Part shown: in pieces, positions 8,453-17,900 of the stretch
How positions within the stretch are numbered: position 1 is the stretch's first letter
Layout of the letters: each line of letters starts with the position of its first letter
Assembly (NCBI RefSeq): GCF_900177615.1
Contig: NZ_FXAP01000001.1
Span: forward strand, 564,825-628,824
Source of the DNA: Plantibacter flavus
GTDB taxonomy: Bacteria > Actinomycetota > Actinomycetes > Actinomycetales > Microbacteriaceae
Direction: 5' to 3'
Length of the DNA: 64,000 bases
The notes under the pieces: generated by a model
Told to the model about the DNA's origin: nothing
Databases searched by the model: none
The model's input: the letters and a program-made list of their open reading frames with translations, nothing else
Position numbers and translations under genes: made by a program

Positions 8453-8476
8453 AGGCTCAGGGACCGGTATCCTTCG
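8453..8476. repeat. Second, half copy of the REP-like element
   Basis: CTTCGACAGGCTCAGGGACC recurs about 110 bases after the full palindrome, but its partner arm is replaced by unrelated sequence ending in a different small palindrome (GAGCGCAGCGCTC near 8490). It looks like a degenerate or half repeat. Confidence 0.55.
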
Positions 8477-8509
8477 GTCACCAACCGTGTCGAGCGCAGC
8501 GCTCGCGAC

Positions 8510-8552
8510 ATGCAGAACGCCCGCATCCGGAAGGGTGCGGGCGTGCTGCATG
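8510..8552. terminator. Long hairpin terminator for the DEAD-box helicase gene
   Basis: A stem formed by ATGCAG/CTGCAT and ACGCCCGCATCC/GGGTGCGGGCGT, with small internal mismatches and a short loop, lies immediately after the helicase stop codon. It is symmetric enough to serve the PHP gene as well. Confidence 0.65.
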
Positions 8553-8558
8553 GCGGAT

Positions 8559-10118
8559 CTACGCGGTGGGAGCCGGGGGAGCGGTGCGGCGCGTCCGGCT
8601 CCGGCGCCGGGGAGCGCTGTTGCCGTCGCGGTGCTCCGGACCGTGGCCGTCGTGGGTGCCTGCTGCGGGCGCGCTGCGGTCGACGATGTCGGTCGAGGCG
8701 GCGTCGTGCGTCCGCGAGTGGGCGCGGGTGCTCGGCTGGGACTCGAGCCGGGTGCTGGTCGGCTGCGTGCGGTCGCCTCCGCGTCCGCCGCGCTCACCAC
8801 CGCGACCGCCGCTGGTCCGTGTACCGTCGCGTCCGCCGCCGGTCCGCGAACCGTCGCGTCCGCCTGCGCTCCGCGAACCCTCGCGCCGCGGAGCGGGCTC
8901 GACGGCCTTGGCGGGCTTCAGTCGGCCCTTCGTGCCCTCGGCGATCCCGAGGTCGGTGAACAGGTGCGGGCTCGAGGAGTAGGTCTCCGTCGGTTCCGGC
9001 TGACCGAACTCGAGGGCGCGGTTGATGAGCGCCCACTTGTGGAGGTCGTCCCAGTCGACGAACGTGACGGCGATACCCGTCTTCCCGGCGCGACCGGTAC
9101 GGCCGACGCGGTGGAGGTACGTCTTCTCGTCCTCGGGGATCGTGTGGTTGATGACGTGGGTGACGTCGTCGACGTCGATGCCACGGGCGGCGACATCGGT
9201 GGCGATCAGGACGTCGCGCTTGCCGGCCTTGAACGACGCCATCGCCCGCTCGCGCTGCTCCTGGTTCAGGTCGCCGTGCACCGCCGCGGCGTTGAACCCG
9301 CGGTCGGTCAGTTCCTCGACGAGCTTCGCGGCGGCACGCTTGGTCCGCGTGAAGATCACGGTCTTGCCGCGACCCTCGGCCTGCAGGATGCGGGAGATCA
9401 CCTCGTCCTTGTCGAGCGAGTGCGCGCGGTAGATGAGGTGCTTGATGTTGGCCTGCGTGAGCCCCTCGTCGGGGTCGCTCGCCCGGATGTGGATCGGCTT
9501 GCTCATGAAGCGGCGGGCCAGGGCCACGATCGGACCGGGCATGGTCGCCGAGAACAGCATCGTGTGACGCGCGGCGGGGGTCTTGGAGAAGAGCTTCTCG
9601 ATGTCGGCGAGGAAGCCGAGGTCGAGCATCTTGTCGGCCTCGTCGAGCACCATCTCGGTGATGCCCGAGAGGTCGAGGAGACGCTGGTTGTTGAGGTCGA
9701 TGAGACGGCCGGGCGTGCCGACGACGATCTGGGCGCCGGCCTTCAGCTGCTCGATCTGACCCTCGTAGGCCTTGCCGCCGTAGATGGAGACGAGCGTCGT
9801 CGACCGGTTCGAGATGAGGATCTCGATGTCCTCGGACACCTGGACGGCGAGCTCACGGGTCGGGACGACGACGAGGGTCTTGACCCCGGGAGCCGGGTCG
9901 AGGCCGAGGCGCTGGACGATCGGGATGCCGAACCCGAAGGTCTTGCCCGTCCCCGTCTTGGCCTGGCCGATGATGTCCTGGCCGGCGAGCCCGAGCGGGA
10001 TCGTCTGCTCCTGGATGGGGAATGGTTCGATGATGCCCTTGGTGGTGAGGGCGTCGACGATGTCCTGGTCGACACCGAGATCAGAGAAAGTCACGGAGAT
10101 ACCTGTCAGTGCAGTCAT
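8559..10118 (-). CDS. rhlE: DEAD-box ATP-dependent RNA helicase with RG-rich tail
   Basis: The 519-residue protein has all core motifs: Q-motif (FPIQEQTIP), Walker A AKTGTGKT, PTRELA, VLDEADKML, SATMP and HRVGRTGRAGKTG. From about residue 395 on it is a low-complexity Arg/Gly/Ser tail (GGRDGSRTGGGRDGTRTSGG), typical of cold-shock RhlE/CsdA helicases that bind RNA loosely. Likely roles are rRNA maturation and mRNA unwinding. It opens the block conserved with mycobacteria (RhlE beside a ferritin-like protein, DUF3107 and AdnAB). The 5' leader has two hairpins. Confidence 0.9.
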   Translation of the reverse strand: MTALTGISVTFSDLGVDQDIVDALTTKGIIEPFPIQEQTIPLGLAGQDIIGQAKTGTGKTFGFGIPIVQRLGLDPAPGVKTLVVVPTRELAVQVSEDIEILISNRSTTLVSIYGGKAYEGQIEQLKAGAQIVVGTPGRLIDLNNQRLLDLSGITEMVLDEADKMLDLGFLADIEKLFSKTPAARHTMLFSATMPGPIVALARRFMSKPIHIRASDPDEGLTQANIKHLIYRAHSLDKDEVISRILQAEGRGKTVIFTRTKRAAAKLVEELTDRGFNAAAVHGDLNQEQRERAMASFKAGKRDVLIATDVAARGIDVDDVTHVINHTIPEDEKTYLHRVGRTGRAGKTGIAVTFVDWDDLHKWALINRALEFGQPEPTETYSSSPHLFTDLGIAEGTKGRLKPAKAVEPAPRREGSRSAGGRDGSRTGGGRDGTRTSGGRGGERGGRGGDRTQPTSTRLESQPSTRAHSRTHDAASTDIVDRSAPAAGTHDGHGPEHRDGNSAPRRRSRTRRTAPPAPTA

Positions 10119-10121
10119 GGT

Positions 10122-10171
10122 CTACACCTTCGATTGCACACAGGTGTAGGGCCCCGATCCGACGCCGGGGC
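10122..10171 (-). promoter_or_regulatory. Structured 5' leader of the helicase mRNA
   Basis: Transcript-sense order: GCCCCG-type hairpin (10151-10171), then CTACACC (10143-10149 region) pairing with GGTGTAG (10122-10128 region) around 14 bases, ending four bases before the ATG. The second stem could hide the ribosome site. RNA helicase genes are often autoregulated or cold-regulated through leader structure; that function is inferred here. Confidence 0.4.
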
Positions 10172-10177
10172 ACGGCT

Positions 10178-10183
10178 ATTCTA
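10178..10183 (-). promoter_or_regulatory. -10 box TAGAAT of the helicase gene
   Basis: TAGAAT on the minus strand lies about 60 bases upstream of the ATG, predicting an untranslated leader of roughly 50 bases containing the two hairpins. No clear -35. Confidence 0.5.
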
Positions 10184-10242
10184 CCCGGGACGTCCCGAGA
10201 GGCCGCTGGGCGCGCGGAACACGGCGATCGGCGCGCTGCGGA

Positions 10243-10248
10243 TAGGGT
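10243..10248 (+). promoter_or_regulatory. -10 box TAGGGT, leaderless type
   Basis: TAGGGT ends six bases before the ATG of the ferritin-like gene, the same box and spacing as at 7437. Confidence 0.6.
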
Positions 10249-10254
10249 GGTCGC

Positions 10255-10974
10255 ATGGCTCGTTGGTTTGCACGACGTCGGCGTCCCGGCACCCAGACGC
10301 CTCGTCTGCGCTCGCGGGAGGACGCCGTCCAGGCGACCCGCGTCGACCTTCACGAGCTCGCGCCCAGCACCGCCGACTACCTCGGTCAGGTGGCGCAGCT
10401 GCAGCTCGGGTTCTTCATGACGCTGTCGTTCGCCGTCGAACACGCTCCGAACGACGCCGATCGGGAGACGGTCGCCGAGGCCGCCGCCACGGCGCTGCGC
10501 AAGCACCAGGCGCTACTCGCCTGGCTCCGCCGGACGAGCGACGACCCGGGCGCCGTGCTCGAACCCTATGCACGCACGCGGGACGAGTTCCAGGCGATCC
10601 TGCGCACCGGCACCTGGGACGAACTCCTGCTGGGCGTCCTCGTGGCGCGGGGCTTCCTCGACGAGTTCTTCGCGCAGCTCGCACGCGGCCTGGACGGGGC
10701 GGACGCTCGTGACCTGGCTGCGATCGTCGCTCCGGGTCCCGAGGAGGACCCCCTCGTCGGGATCCTGCACCGGGTGATCGCAGCGCACCCCGAGCGCGCT
10801 TCGACGCTCGCCATGTGGGGCCGCCGGTTGCTCGGCGACACCATGCTCGTCGCCAGATCGGCCCTCGTGACCGAGAGCAAGGCGCTGCCGGACGACGCCC
10901 GGGTCGAACCGGTCTACACGGAGCTCATCGCGAACCACACCAGGCGGATGGACGCGCTCGGGCTCACAGCCTGA
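10255..10974 (+). CDS. Ferritin-like fold protein of the Rv3210c neighbourhood
   Basis: A 239-residue, mostly helical protein with a basic N-terminus (ARWFARRRR) and Glu/His residues placed as in four-helix ferritin-like bundles (FAVEHAPNDADRE, ALRKHQALLAW, ELIANHTRRMDAL). Such proteins are annotated as ferritin-like or MiaE-like in actinobacteria and sit between rhlE and DUF3107. Without a clear EXXH pair I would not assign a diiron reaction. Leaderless start. Confidence 0.6.
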   Translation: MARWFARRRRPGTQTPRLRSREDAVQATRVDLHELAPSTADYLGQVAQLQLGFFMTLSFAVEHAPNDADRETVAEAAATALRKHQALLAWLRRTSDDPGAVLEPYARTRDEFQAILRTGTWDELLLGVLVARGFLDEFFAQLARGLDGADARDLAAIVAPGPEEDPLVGILHRVIAAHPERASTLAMWGRRLLGDTMLVARSALVTESKALPDDARVEPVYTELIANHTRRMDALGLTA

Positions 10975-10996
10975 CCGGTCGTCCCCTCCGACACGA

Positions 10997-11030
10997 CGCC
11001 GCCGCCGCTCCGAATGGAGCGACGGCGGCG
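10997..11030. terminator. Bidirectional terminator hairpin
   Basis: A 15-bp stem with one mismatch (10997-11011 with 11016-11030) and a GAAT loop, followed by ATTGAT, sits between the convergent ferritin-like gene and the small membrane protein gene. Confidence 0.75.
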
Positions 11031-11049
11031 ATTGATCGAGCGCCTCGGG

Positions 11050-11349
11050 TCAGGCGGCAACGCCCTGCTGCAAGCGGTTCAGCATCGCCTCGTCCGAGGC
11101 GGTGCGAACGCGGACGAGCACGAGGTCGACCACCACACTCACGACGACGGACGCGCCGAAGGCGAGCACCCAGATCCAGCCGCCGTCCCACGCCATGCCG
11201 GCCCACGTCGCCGTGACCCAGACGACGGCGGCGACGAGCGTCGCGACCGCCGGGATGAGCGCGGCCCCGTGCTGGTCGCGGCCGGGCAGGAGGTAGCGGA
11301 CGGCGAGACCGAGGATGGCACCGCCGAGCACGACGAAGAGGAGTTCCAT
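11050..11349 (-). CDS. Small membrane protein, unknown function
   Basis: A 99-residue protein with three hydrophobic segments (ELLFVVLGGAILGLAVRYLL, LIPAVATLVAAVVWVTAT, WIWVLAFGASVVVSVVVDLV) and a short cytosolic C-terminus. I do not recognise a family. Its ATG lies two bases after the DUF3107 stop codon, so the two are co-transcribed. Confidence 0.7.
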   Translation of the reverse strand: MELLFVVLGGAILGLAVRYLLPGRDQHGAALIPAVATLVAAVVWVTATWAGMAWDGGWIWVLAFGASVVVSVVVDLVLVRVRTASDEAMLNRLQQGVAA

Positions 11350-11351
11350 GG

Positions 11352-11576
11352 TCAGCCGACGAATCCGATGCGGCGGGACTCCTCGGTTCCGAGCTCGACG
11401 TAGCCGATGCCCGCGGTCGGGATGAGGTAGCTGGTGCCCTTGTCGTCCTTGAGTGCGAGCAGCTTGGCGTCCGTCTCGAGCGCGGTCTTGACCGCCTGCT
11501 CGATCTCCGACGCCGGCTGCGAGGTCTCGAAGCCGATCTCGCGAGGGCTGTTGAGGATTCCGATGCGAATTTCCAC
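11352..11576 (-). CDS. DUF3107 family protein (TB9.4-like)
   Basis: A 74-residue acidic cytosolic protein beginning VEIRIGILNSPREIGFETSQ, matching the short conserved DUF3107 family, of which the mycobacterial TB9.4 protein is a member. No biochemical function is established. The GTG at 11576 gives the usual family length; AAAGG lies about ten bases upstream. It is first in a two-gene operon with the small membrane protein, divergent from adnA. Confidence 0.82.
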   Translation of the reverse strand: MEIRIGILNSPREIGFETSQPASEIEQAVKTALETDAKLLALKDDKGTSYLIPTAGIGYVELGTEESRRIGFVG

Positions 11577-11604
11577 CTTGAGTGCCTTTCGGTTGCGTAG
11601 GGCA

Positions 11605-11610
11605 AGACTA
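11605..11610 (-). promoter_or_regulatory. -10 box TAGTCT of the DUF3107 operon
   Basis: TAGTCT on the minus strand lies 28 bases before the GTG start, leaving a leader of about 20 bases that contains the AAAGG ribosome site. Confidence 0.45.
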
Positions 11611-11704
11611 CGGGAGTCGTGGTCCTCCGACCGGCGCGGGTCGGCTGCTGTCAGCGAACAGCGGAACACCGGTCAGCCGTCGCGATGATGTCGGGAGGCT
11701 CCGG

Positions 11705-11710
11705 TAACGT
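11705..11710 (+). promoter_or_regulatory. -10 box TAACGT of adnA, leaderless type
   Basis: TAACGT ends seven bases before the ATG at 11718 and supports that start rather than an upstream codon in the same frame. Confidence 0.5.
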
Positions 11711-11717
11711 GCGGACC

Positions 11718-14700
11718 ATGACCGTTCCCGACGCCTCCGACGATCCGACGGGTGCGGTCCGTGACGCGGACCGCGCGCCCATCGGCGACCCGGCTGTCGG
11801 CACGGGGGTCCGGCTCGACGACTCGCAGGAGGCCGTGCTGCGGCTCGCGGACGACCGGTCCGCCGTCGTGCTCGGTGCTCCCGGCACGGGCAAGACCACG
11901 ACGCTCATCGAAGCGGTGGCGGAACGCGTGCACTCGCGCGGTCTGCGTACCGACGAGGTGCTCGTCATCGCCTCCTCCCGGTCGTCGGCGCAGGTCCTCC
12001 GCGACCGCCTCGAGGCACGGGTCGCGCGCGCCACACCCGGATCCCTGGCGCGCACCGCCATCTCCCTCGCGCTCGAGGTCATCGCGGGCTCCGGGGCGTT
12101 CGCCGGTTCAGGACGACCGCGGTTGCTGACGGGCGGCGAGCAGGACCAGACCATCGCCGAGCGACTCCTCGGCGACGAACAGGACGCGACCGGTCCGCTG
12201 TGGCCTTCCGAGCTCGGTCCCGAGGTCAGACGCCTGCAGGGGTTCCGCACCGAGCTCCGGAACCTCATGGAACGCAGCGTCGAACACGACGTCGCGCCTG
12301 CCGAGCTGCGCCGGCTCGGTACGGAGCACGGGCGTCACGAGTGGGTCGCGTCCGCGGGCTTCATCGAGGGGTTCCTCGCCGACGACTGGCGCGGACACCT
12401 CACGCCCGCGGCGGCCCTCGCCCGCGCCGTCCGTCTCCTCGACGAACAGGAACCGGGAACGGGCGTGCTCGGCAGCCTGCGGGTGGTCTTCGTGGACGAC
12501 GCCCAGGAGGCGACCCACGGCGTCCTGCAGCTGTTCGCCGCGCTCGCCCGACACGGGGTCACGATCGTCGCGTTCGGCGACCCCGACCTCACGACGGGTG
12601 CCTTCCACGGTGCCCGAGCCGACGCCCTCGGGCGGTTCGCCGAGGTGCTCGGCCGCCCGGTGGACATGTTCGTCCTCGGGCAGGTCCACCGCGGGACACC
12701 GGACATCCGGGCGACCGTCCGCGGCGTCGCCGAGCGCATCGGCACGGCCGGTGCCGGCCTCCATCGCACGGCCGCGTCACCGGTCGATGACGCGGAGACG
12801 CCCGAACACTCCGTCGTCACCGTGGCGGCCGGTTCCCCGGCCGAGCAGATCGCGGTCGTCGCACGGTTCCTCCGCGAGCGCCACGTCCTCGACGGCGTCG
12901 CATGGGCAGACATGGCGGTGGTCGTCCGCAGCGGCGGGCTGATCCCGGCGATCGAACGGGGCCTGTCCTCCCTCGAGGTGCCCACCCGGGCGAGCACGGG
13001 CGGAGCACCGCTGCGCGACCACCCGTTCGTCAGGTCGGTCCTCCTCGCCATGTCGGTGGCGCTCGGACGGACGCCGCTCGACGCCGAGGTCGTGACCGAA
13101 CTCCTCCACAGTGCGCTCGGCGGACTGGACTCGATCGGGGTCAGGCGACTCCGGGCCGCGCTCCGCCACGCGGATCTCGCCGAGGGCCTCGACCGCAGCG
13201 CGGACCGCCTGCTGGAGGAGGCGTTCGCCGTCCCCGGCGCACTCATCGGACTCGAGACGCCCTCCGCCGCCCGCGCCCGCTCACTCGCCGACAGCCTCGC
13301 CGAGGCGAGCGCGCAGGCCGCGGCGGGCGCGTCCGCCGAGGAGCTCGTCTACGGCCTCTGGTCGCGGAGCAGACTCGAGCGCTCCTGGGTCTCGCTGTCG
13401 AAGGGCAGCGGTCAGGCCGCCGAGGAGGCGAACCGCGACCTCGACGCGATCACCCAGCTGGCAGATGCGGCGCGCACCTTCGTCGAGGCGGAGCCCGACA
13501 CCCCGGCCTCCGTCTTCCTCGACCGCCTGCTCGAACAGACGGTCGGCGACGACTCCCTCGCGCCGACGGGCCTCCGGGAGGCGGTCACGATCGCGACGCC
13601 CGCCGCCCTGGTCGGGACCGCGTTCGACACCGTCGTCGTCGCCGGCATGCAGGACGGCGTGTGGCCCAACCTGCGGGTCCGCGACTCTCTGCTCGGCGCC
13701 TCGGAGCTCGTGGAGCTGCTGGAGGGCACGGCCACGGCGACGGCGGACGCACGACGTGCGGTCCTCCATGACGAGCTCAGGCTCTTCGCCCAGGCGACCT
13801 CCCGTGCGCACCGGTCGCTCATGGTGGTCGCGGTCGTCGACGACGACCACCAGGCGAGCCCGTTCCTCACCCTGCTCCCGGAACCCGATCCGCACCGTGC
13901 GTCCCTGTCGCCCCTGTCGCTCCGGGGCCTCGTCGGCACCCTGCGTCGCTCGCTCACGCGGCGGATCCGCCCCGCAGACCCGGCCGAGCGTGCCGCGTCC
14001 GCCTCGGCCCTGGCCATCCTCGCCACCGCGGGAGTCGCTGGCGCTCCGACCCAGGAGTGGTACGGCGTTGCCGCACCGAGCTCGACGGCACCGCTCCACG
14101 ACCCCGCCGTCGAGGAGCTGCCGGTCTCCCCGTCTCGCATGGAGGCCTTCGAGGAGTGCCCGCTGCACTGGGCGATCGCCCGACTGGGCGGCGGAGCCTC
14201 CGGGTTCGCCTCCGGGCTCGGCACGATCGTTCACGCCGCGCTCGAACACGCGGAGTCCTCCGACGAGGCCGCGCTCTGGGCAGCGGTGGAGGACCGCTGG
14301 GACGAACTCCACTTCGAGGCGGCCTGGGAGGGCGCGGCGACGAAACGGCGTGCAGCGGAACTCGTCCACCGGCTGTCCGCGTACCTCCACGACGCGGAGC
14401 GGGCGGGCGTGACCTCGATCGGCAACGAGAGCCGGTTCAGCCTCCGCATCCCCATCGGTGAGCTGGGCGGCGCGGCCGTGCTCGGCGGCTCGATCGACCG
14501 CGTCGAACTCGTGCCCGACGCCGACGGGACGCGACGCGTCGTGATCGCCGACCTCAAGACCGGCGGCTCGGCGCCCAGACAGGACCGGGAGGTCGCCGAC
14601 ATGGCGCAGCTCGGTGCCTACCAGCTCGCGGTGGCGTCCGGTGCGATCACCGGTACGGAGGGGCTGCTGAGCGGTGGCGCGAAGCTCATCGTCGTGTCGG

Positions 14701-14903
14701 CCGGCACGAAGCGCAAGGAGTACTACGACCCGGCCCAGCCCGCCTTCGACGACGAAGCCCTCGAGCGCTTCCGCGAGCGTGTGCTGGCGGACGCGGTCGG
14801 TATGGCGGGCGCGGTCTTCGAGGCCCGTGTCGGGACCCACTGCCATGACCCGTTCGCGTTCGGCGAGTGCGCCATCCACGTCGTCCCGGCGGTGAGTTCG
14901 TGA
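11718..14903 (+). CDS. adnA: AdnA-type subunit of the AdnAB helicase-nuclease
   Basis: A 1061-residue UvrD-family protein with a C-terminal RecB-type nuclease. Walker A GAPGTGKTTT lies near residue 53 and a VFVDDAQEATH box stands for Walker B; the nuclease has ADLKTGG (Asp945, Lys947) and QLGAYQLAV. Cys814, Cys1042 and Cys1051 flank the nuclease and may belong to an Fe-S staple as in AddB-like nucleases. AdnAB resects double-strand breaks for recombination in mycobacteria and replaces RecBCD/AddAB. The stop overlaps the adnB start (GTGA). Assignment of A versus B rests on gene order and domain layout. Confidence 0.85.
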   Translation: MTVPDASDDPTGAVRDADRAPIGDPAVGTGVRLDDSQEAVLRLADDRSAVVLGAPGTGKTTTLIEAVAERVHSRGLRTDEVLVIASSRSSAQVLRDRLEARVARATPGSLARTAISLALEVIAGSGAFAGSGRPRLLTGGEQDQTIAERLLGDEQDATGPLWPSELGPEVRRLQGFRTELRNLMERSVEHDVAPAELRRLGTEHGRHEWVASAGFIEGFLADDWRGHLTPAAALARAVRLLDEQEPGTGVLGSLRVVFVDDAQEATHGVLQLFAALARHGVTIVAFGDPDLTTGAFHGARADALGRFAEVLGRPVDMFVLGQVHRGTPDIRATVRGVAERIGTAGAGLHRTAASPVDDAETPEHSVVTVAAGSPAEQIAVVARFLRERHVLDGVAWADMAVVVRSGGLIPAIERGLSSLEVPTRASTGGAPLRDHPFVRSVLLAMSVALGRTPLDAEVVTELLHSALGGLDSIGVRRLRAALRHADLAEGLDRSADRLLEEAFAVPGALIGLETPSAARARSLADSLAEASAQAAAGASAEELVYGLWSRSRLERSWVSLSKGSGQAAEEANRDLDAITQLADAARTFVEAEPDTPASVFLDRLLEQTVGDDSLAPTGLREAVTIATPAALVGTAFDTVVVAGMQDGVWPNLRVRDSLLGASELVELLEGTATATADARRAVLHDELRLFAQATSRAHRSLMVVAVVDDDHQASPFLTLLPEPDPHRASLSPLSLRGLVGTLRRSLTRRIRPADPAERAASASALAILATAGVAGAPTQEWYGVAAPSSTAPLHDPAVEELPVSPSRMEAFEECPLHWAIARLGGGASGFASGLGTIVHAALEHAESSDEAALWAAVEDRWDELHFEAAWEGAATKRRAAELVHRLSAYLHDAERAGVTSIGNESRFSLRIPIGELGGAAVLGGSIDRVELVPDADGTRRVVIADLKTGGSAPRQDREVADMAQLGAYQLAVASGAITGTEGLLSGGAKLIVVSAGTKRKEYYDPAQPAFDDEALERFRERVLADAVGMAGAVFEARVGTHCHDPFAFGECAIHVVPAVSS

Positions 14904-17900
14904 GTACGGAGGAGACCTACTCGGCGGAGATGCTCGCCGGCCTGCTCGGCCTCCCACAACCGACGACGCAGCAGGTCGAGGTCATCGAGGCCCCCATGGC
15001 GCCCGTGCTCGTCGTCGCCGGTGCCGGGAGCGGCAAGACCGAGACCATGGCCTCACGCGTCGTGTGGCTGCTCGCCAACCGGCACGTGAGCGTCGACGGG
15101 ATCCTGGGGCTCACCTTCACCAGGAAGGCCGCGGGCGAGCTGGCGGCGCGGATCGGCAAGCGGATCGCGGCCCTGCAGGACATCGGGATCCTGGATCCCG
15201 CTGCCGACGCGCTCTTCGACCGTCCCGAGGTGTCCACCTACAACGCCTATGCGAACGCCCTGTTCCGCGACAACGCCCTCCTGGTGGGCCGTGAGCCCGA
15301 GTCCGTCCTGCTGTCCGAGGCGTCCGCCTGGCGACTCGCGAGGCGCGTCGTGGTCCGGCACGGAGACGAACGGCTCGCGACCCTCGGCAAGTCCGTCGAC
15401 CAGGTGGCCGAGCTCGTCCTCTCGCTGAGCCATGAGCTCGCCGAGATCGACGGCACCACCGAGGAGCTGCTCGGCTTCGTGGAACGGTTCGTCGGCATCG
15501 GCGAGCTCCCCGACGGCGGTCGCGGGGCGTACGCGCAGATCGACCAGGCCGTCGAGGTCGTGGGTGCCCTGCCGGTCCTGCTCGACCTCGCGCACCGGTA
15601 CGCCGACGAGAAGCGCCGGCAGGGACTCGTCGAGTTCTCCGACCAGGTCGCCCTCGCGCTCGCCGCCTGCGAACGTTCGCCGAAGGTCGCCGCCGTCGCA
15701 CGCGATCGCGCGGGCGTCGTCCTGCTCGACGAGTACCAGGACACCTCGGTCGTGCAGACCAGACTGCTGTCGACCCTGTTCGCCGACCACCCCGTCATGG
15801 CGGTCGGCGACCCGCACCAGTCCATCTACGGCTGGCGCGGCGCGAGCGCGGCGAACCTCGCACGGTTCTCCCGCGACTTCGGTCGGGAGGTCGCCGCCAC
15901 CCAGTTCAACCTGTCCACGAGTTGGCGGAACGACCGCACGGTCCTCGAAGCCGCGAACGTCCTCGTCCGCCCGTTGCAGCAGCAGGCGCAGACGGCGGGG
16001 AAGCTGCGAGTCCTCGACCTCGAGCCGAAGCCCGGCGCCGGGGCGGGCTCCCTCGCCGTCGAGTTCCCCGAGACCGGTGCCGAGGAGATCCGGGTGGTCG
16101 CCGAGTGGTGCGCGGATCGGTTGCTCGCCGAACGCGGGGGAGACCCGGCCGGTTCGGCCGCGATCCTGTTCCGGGCGCGTCGACCGATGCAGGAGTTCGC
16201 CGACGGCCTCGCCGCGCTCGGCGTCCCCCACCACATCCTCGGTCTCGGCGGTCTGCTCTCATCGCCGGAGATCGTCGACGTGACGGCGGCACTGCGGGTG
16301 ATCCACGATCCCGGTGCCGGGTCCTCGCTCATCAGGCTCTTGAGTGGGCCTCGCTGGCGGATCGGTGTCCACGACCTCGGTCATCTCGTGGAGGTGGCCC
16401 GGTACCTGCAGGCCATCGACTGGAAGACGAAGCGGTACGACGCCGAACTGGCCGCCCGGCTCCGCGAGTCGGTCGCCGACGACGACGGCCGGTCGATCAT
16501 CGACGCACTCGACTTCATCGCCGCCGACCGCGTGCCGGCGGGCCTCGCCGCCGGGTTCACCGACGAGGCGCGTTCGCGTCTTCGGGAGGCCGGACTGGTG
16601 TTCGCCTCCCTGCGGCGTCGTGCGGGCAGCGGCCTCCCCGATCTCGTCAGAGCGGTCGAACGCGAGTTGCGACTCGACATCGAGGTCGTCGCGAACGAGT
16701 CGACCGGCTCCGCGGCGCGCGCTCCGGCCAGACTGCAGGCGTTCCACGACGAGGTCATCTCGTTCATCCAGGCGGAGGAGCAGGTGACGCTCGGCAGCCT
16801 GCTGGCGTGGATCGACCGCTCGCTCGCCCGCGACGACCTCGGACCGGCGAGCGACGCACCCGACCAGGGTGCGGTCCAACTGCTCACCATCCACGGTTCG
16901 AAGGGCCTCGAGTGGGACCATGTCGCGATCCCGCGGCTCGTGGTCGACGAACTGCCCGCCAAACCGAAGGACGGCAAAGGCTGGGTGCGTCTCGGGACAC
17001 TGCCGTACGACTTCCGAGGCGACGCGGCGGAGCTGCCGGAGTTCGCCTGGCGGACGGCCGAGACGCGGAAGGAGGTCGTCGACGCTCAGCTCGCCTTCTC
17101 GGAGGCGCTCGGCGAACGTGCGCTCGACGAGGAACGCCGGCTCGCGTATGTGGCGGTGACCCGCGCCAAGCACGACCTCCTGCTCACCGGCTCGTTCTGG
17201 TCGGGCGATCGCAAGCGGCCCCGCGCTGCGAGCACCTACCTCCTGGAGCTGGCCTCGGCGGGCGCCATTGCACCGCTCCCAGCCGCATCCGCCTTCGAGG
17301 AGAACCCGGTCGACTCCGGTGCCGCGGTCCTCGACTGGCCACTCGATCCGCTCGGTGCGCGTCGGAGCGTCGTCGAGCGGGCGGCGGCCGAGGTCGACCA
17401 GCGGCGCGGGCGGTCCGAGTCCGAGCTGCTCGCGACCCTCGGCCCCCTCGAGAACGAGCTGACGCTGCTCCTCGAGGAACGACGCCGTGCCGCGACGACG
17501 ACCGCGCGCGGTGAACTCCCCGTGCGCATCCCCGCGTCCAAGTTCAAGGAGTTCGTCACCGAACCGGAGGCCGCACTCGAACGTCTGCGTCGCCCCGTCC
17601 CGCAGCGGCCATACCGGCAGACCCGCCTCGGGACCCGGTTCCATTCGTGGGTCGAGGCGCACTACGGACGCTTCGGGCTGCAGGAGCTGGTCGACGCGCT
17701 CCCCGAGGAGCTCGACGTCGAACGCCCGGGGCCGGATGCGTCGGAGGGGATCGGGTTCGACGAGCTCACCGAGCGGTTCCTCGCTTCGGAATGGGCGGAC
17801 GTCCGACCGATCGAGGTCGAGACCGAGATCCACGTGCCGCTCGGCGACACCGGACGGGTGGTGGTCTGCAAGCTCGACGCGGTGTTCGAGCGCGGGGACC

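Noticed and set aside
8421-10712. 763-codon plus-strand frame across the helicase gene
   Set aside because: Antisense shadow; helicase motifs are complete on the minus strand.
12902-13771. Long arginine-rich open frame inside adnA
   Set aside because: Composition is that of a +1/-1 shadow of a high-GC gene; no motif.
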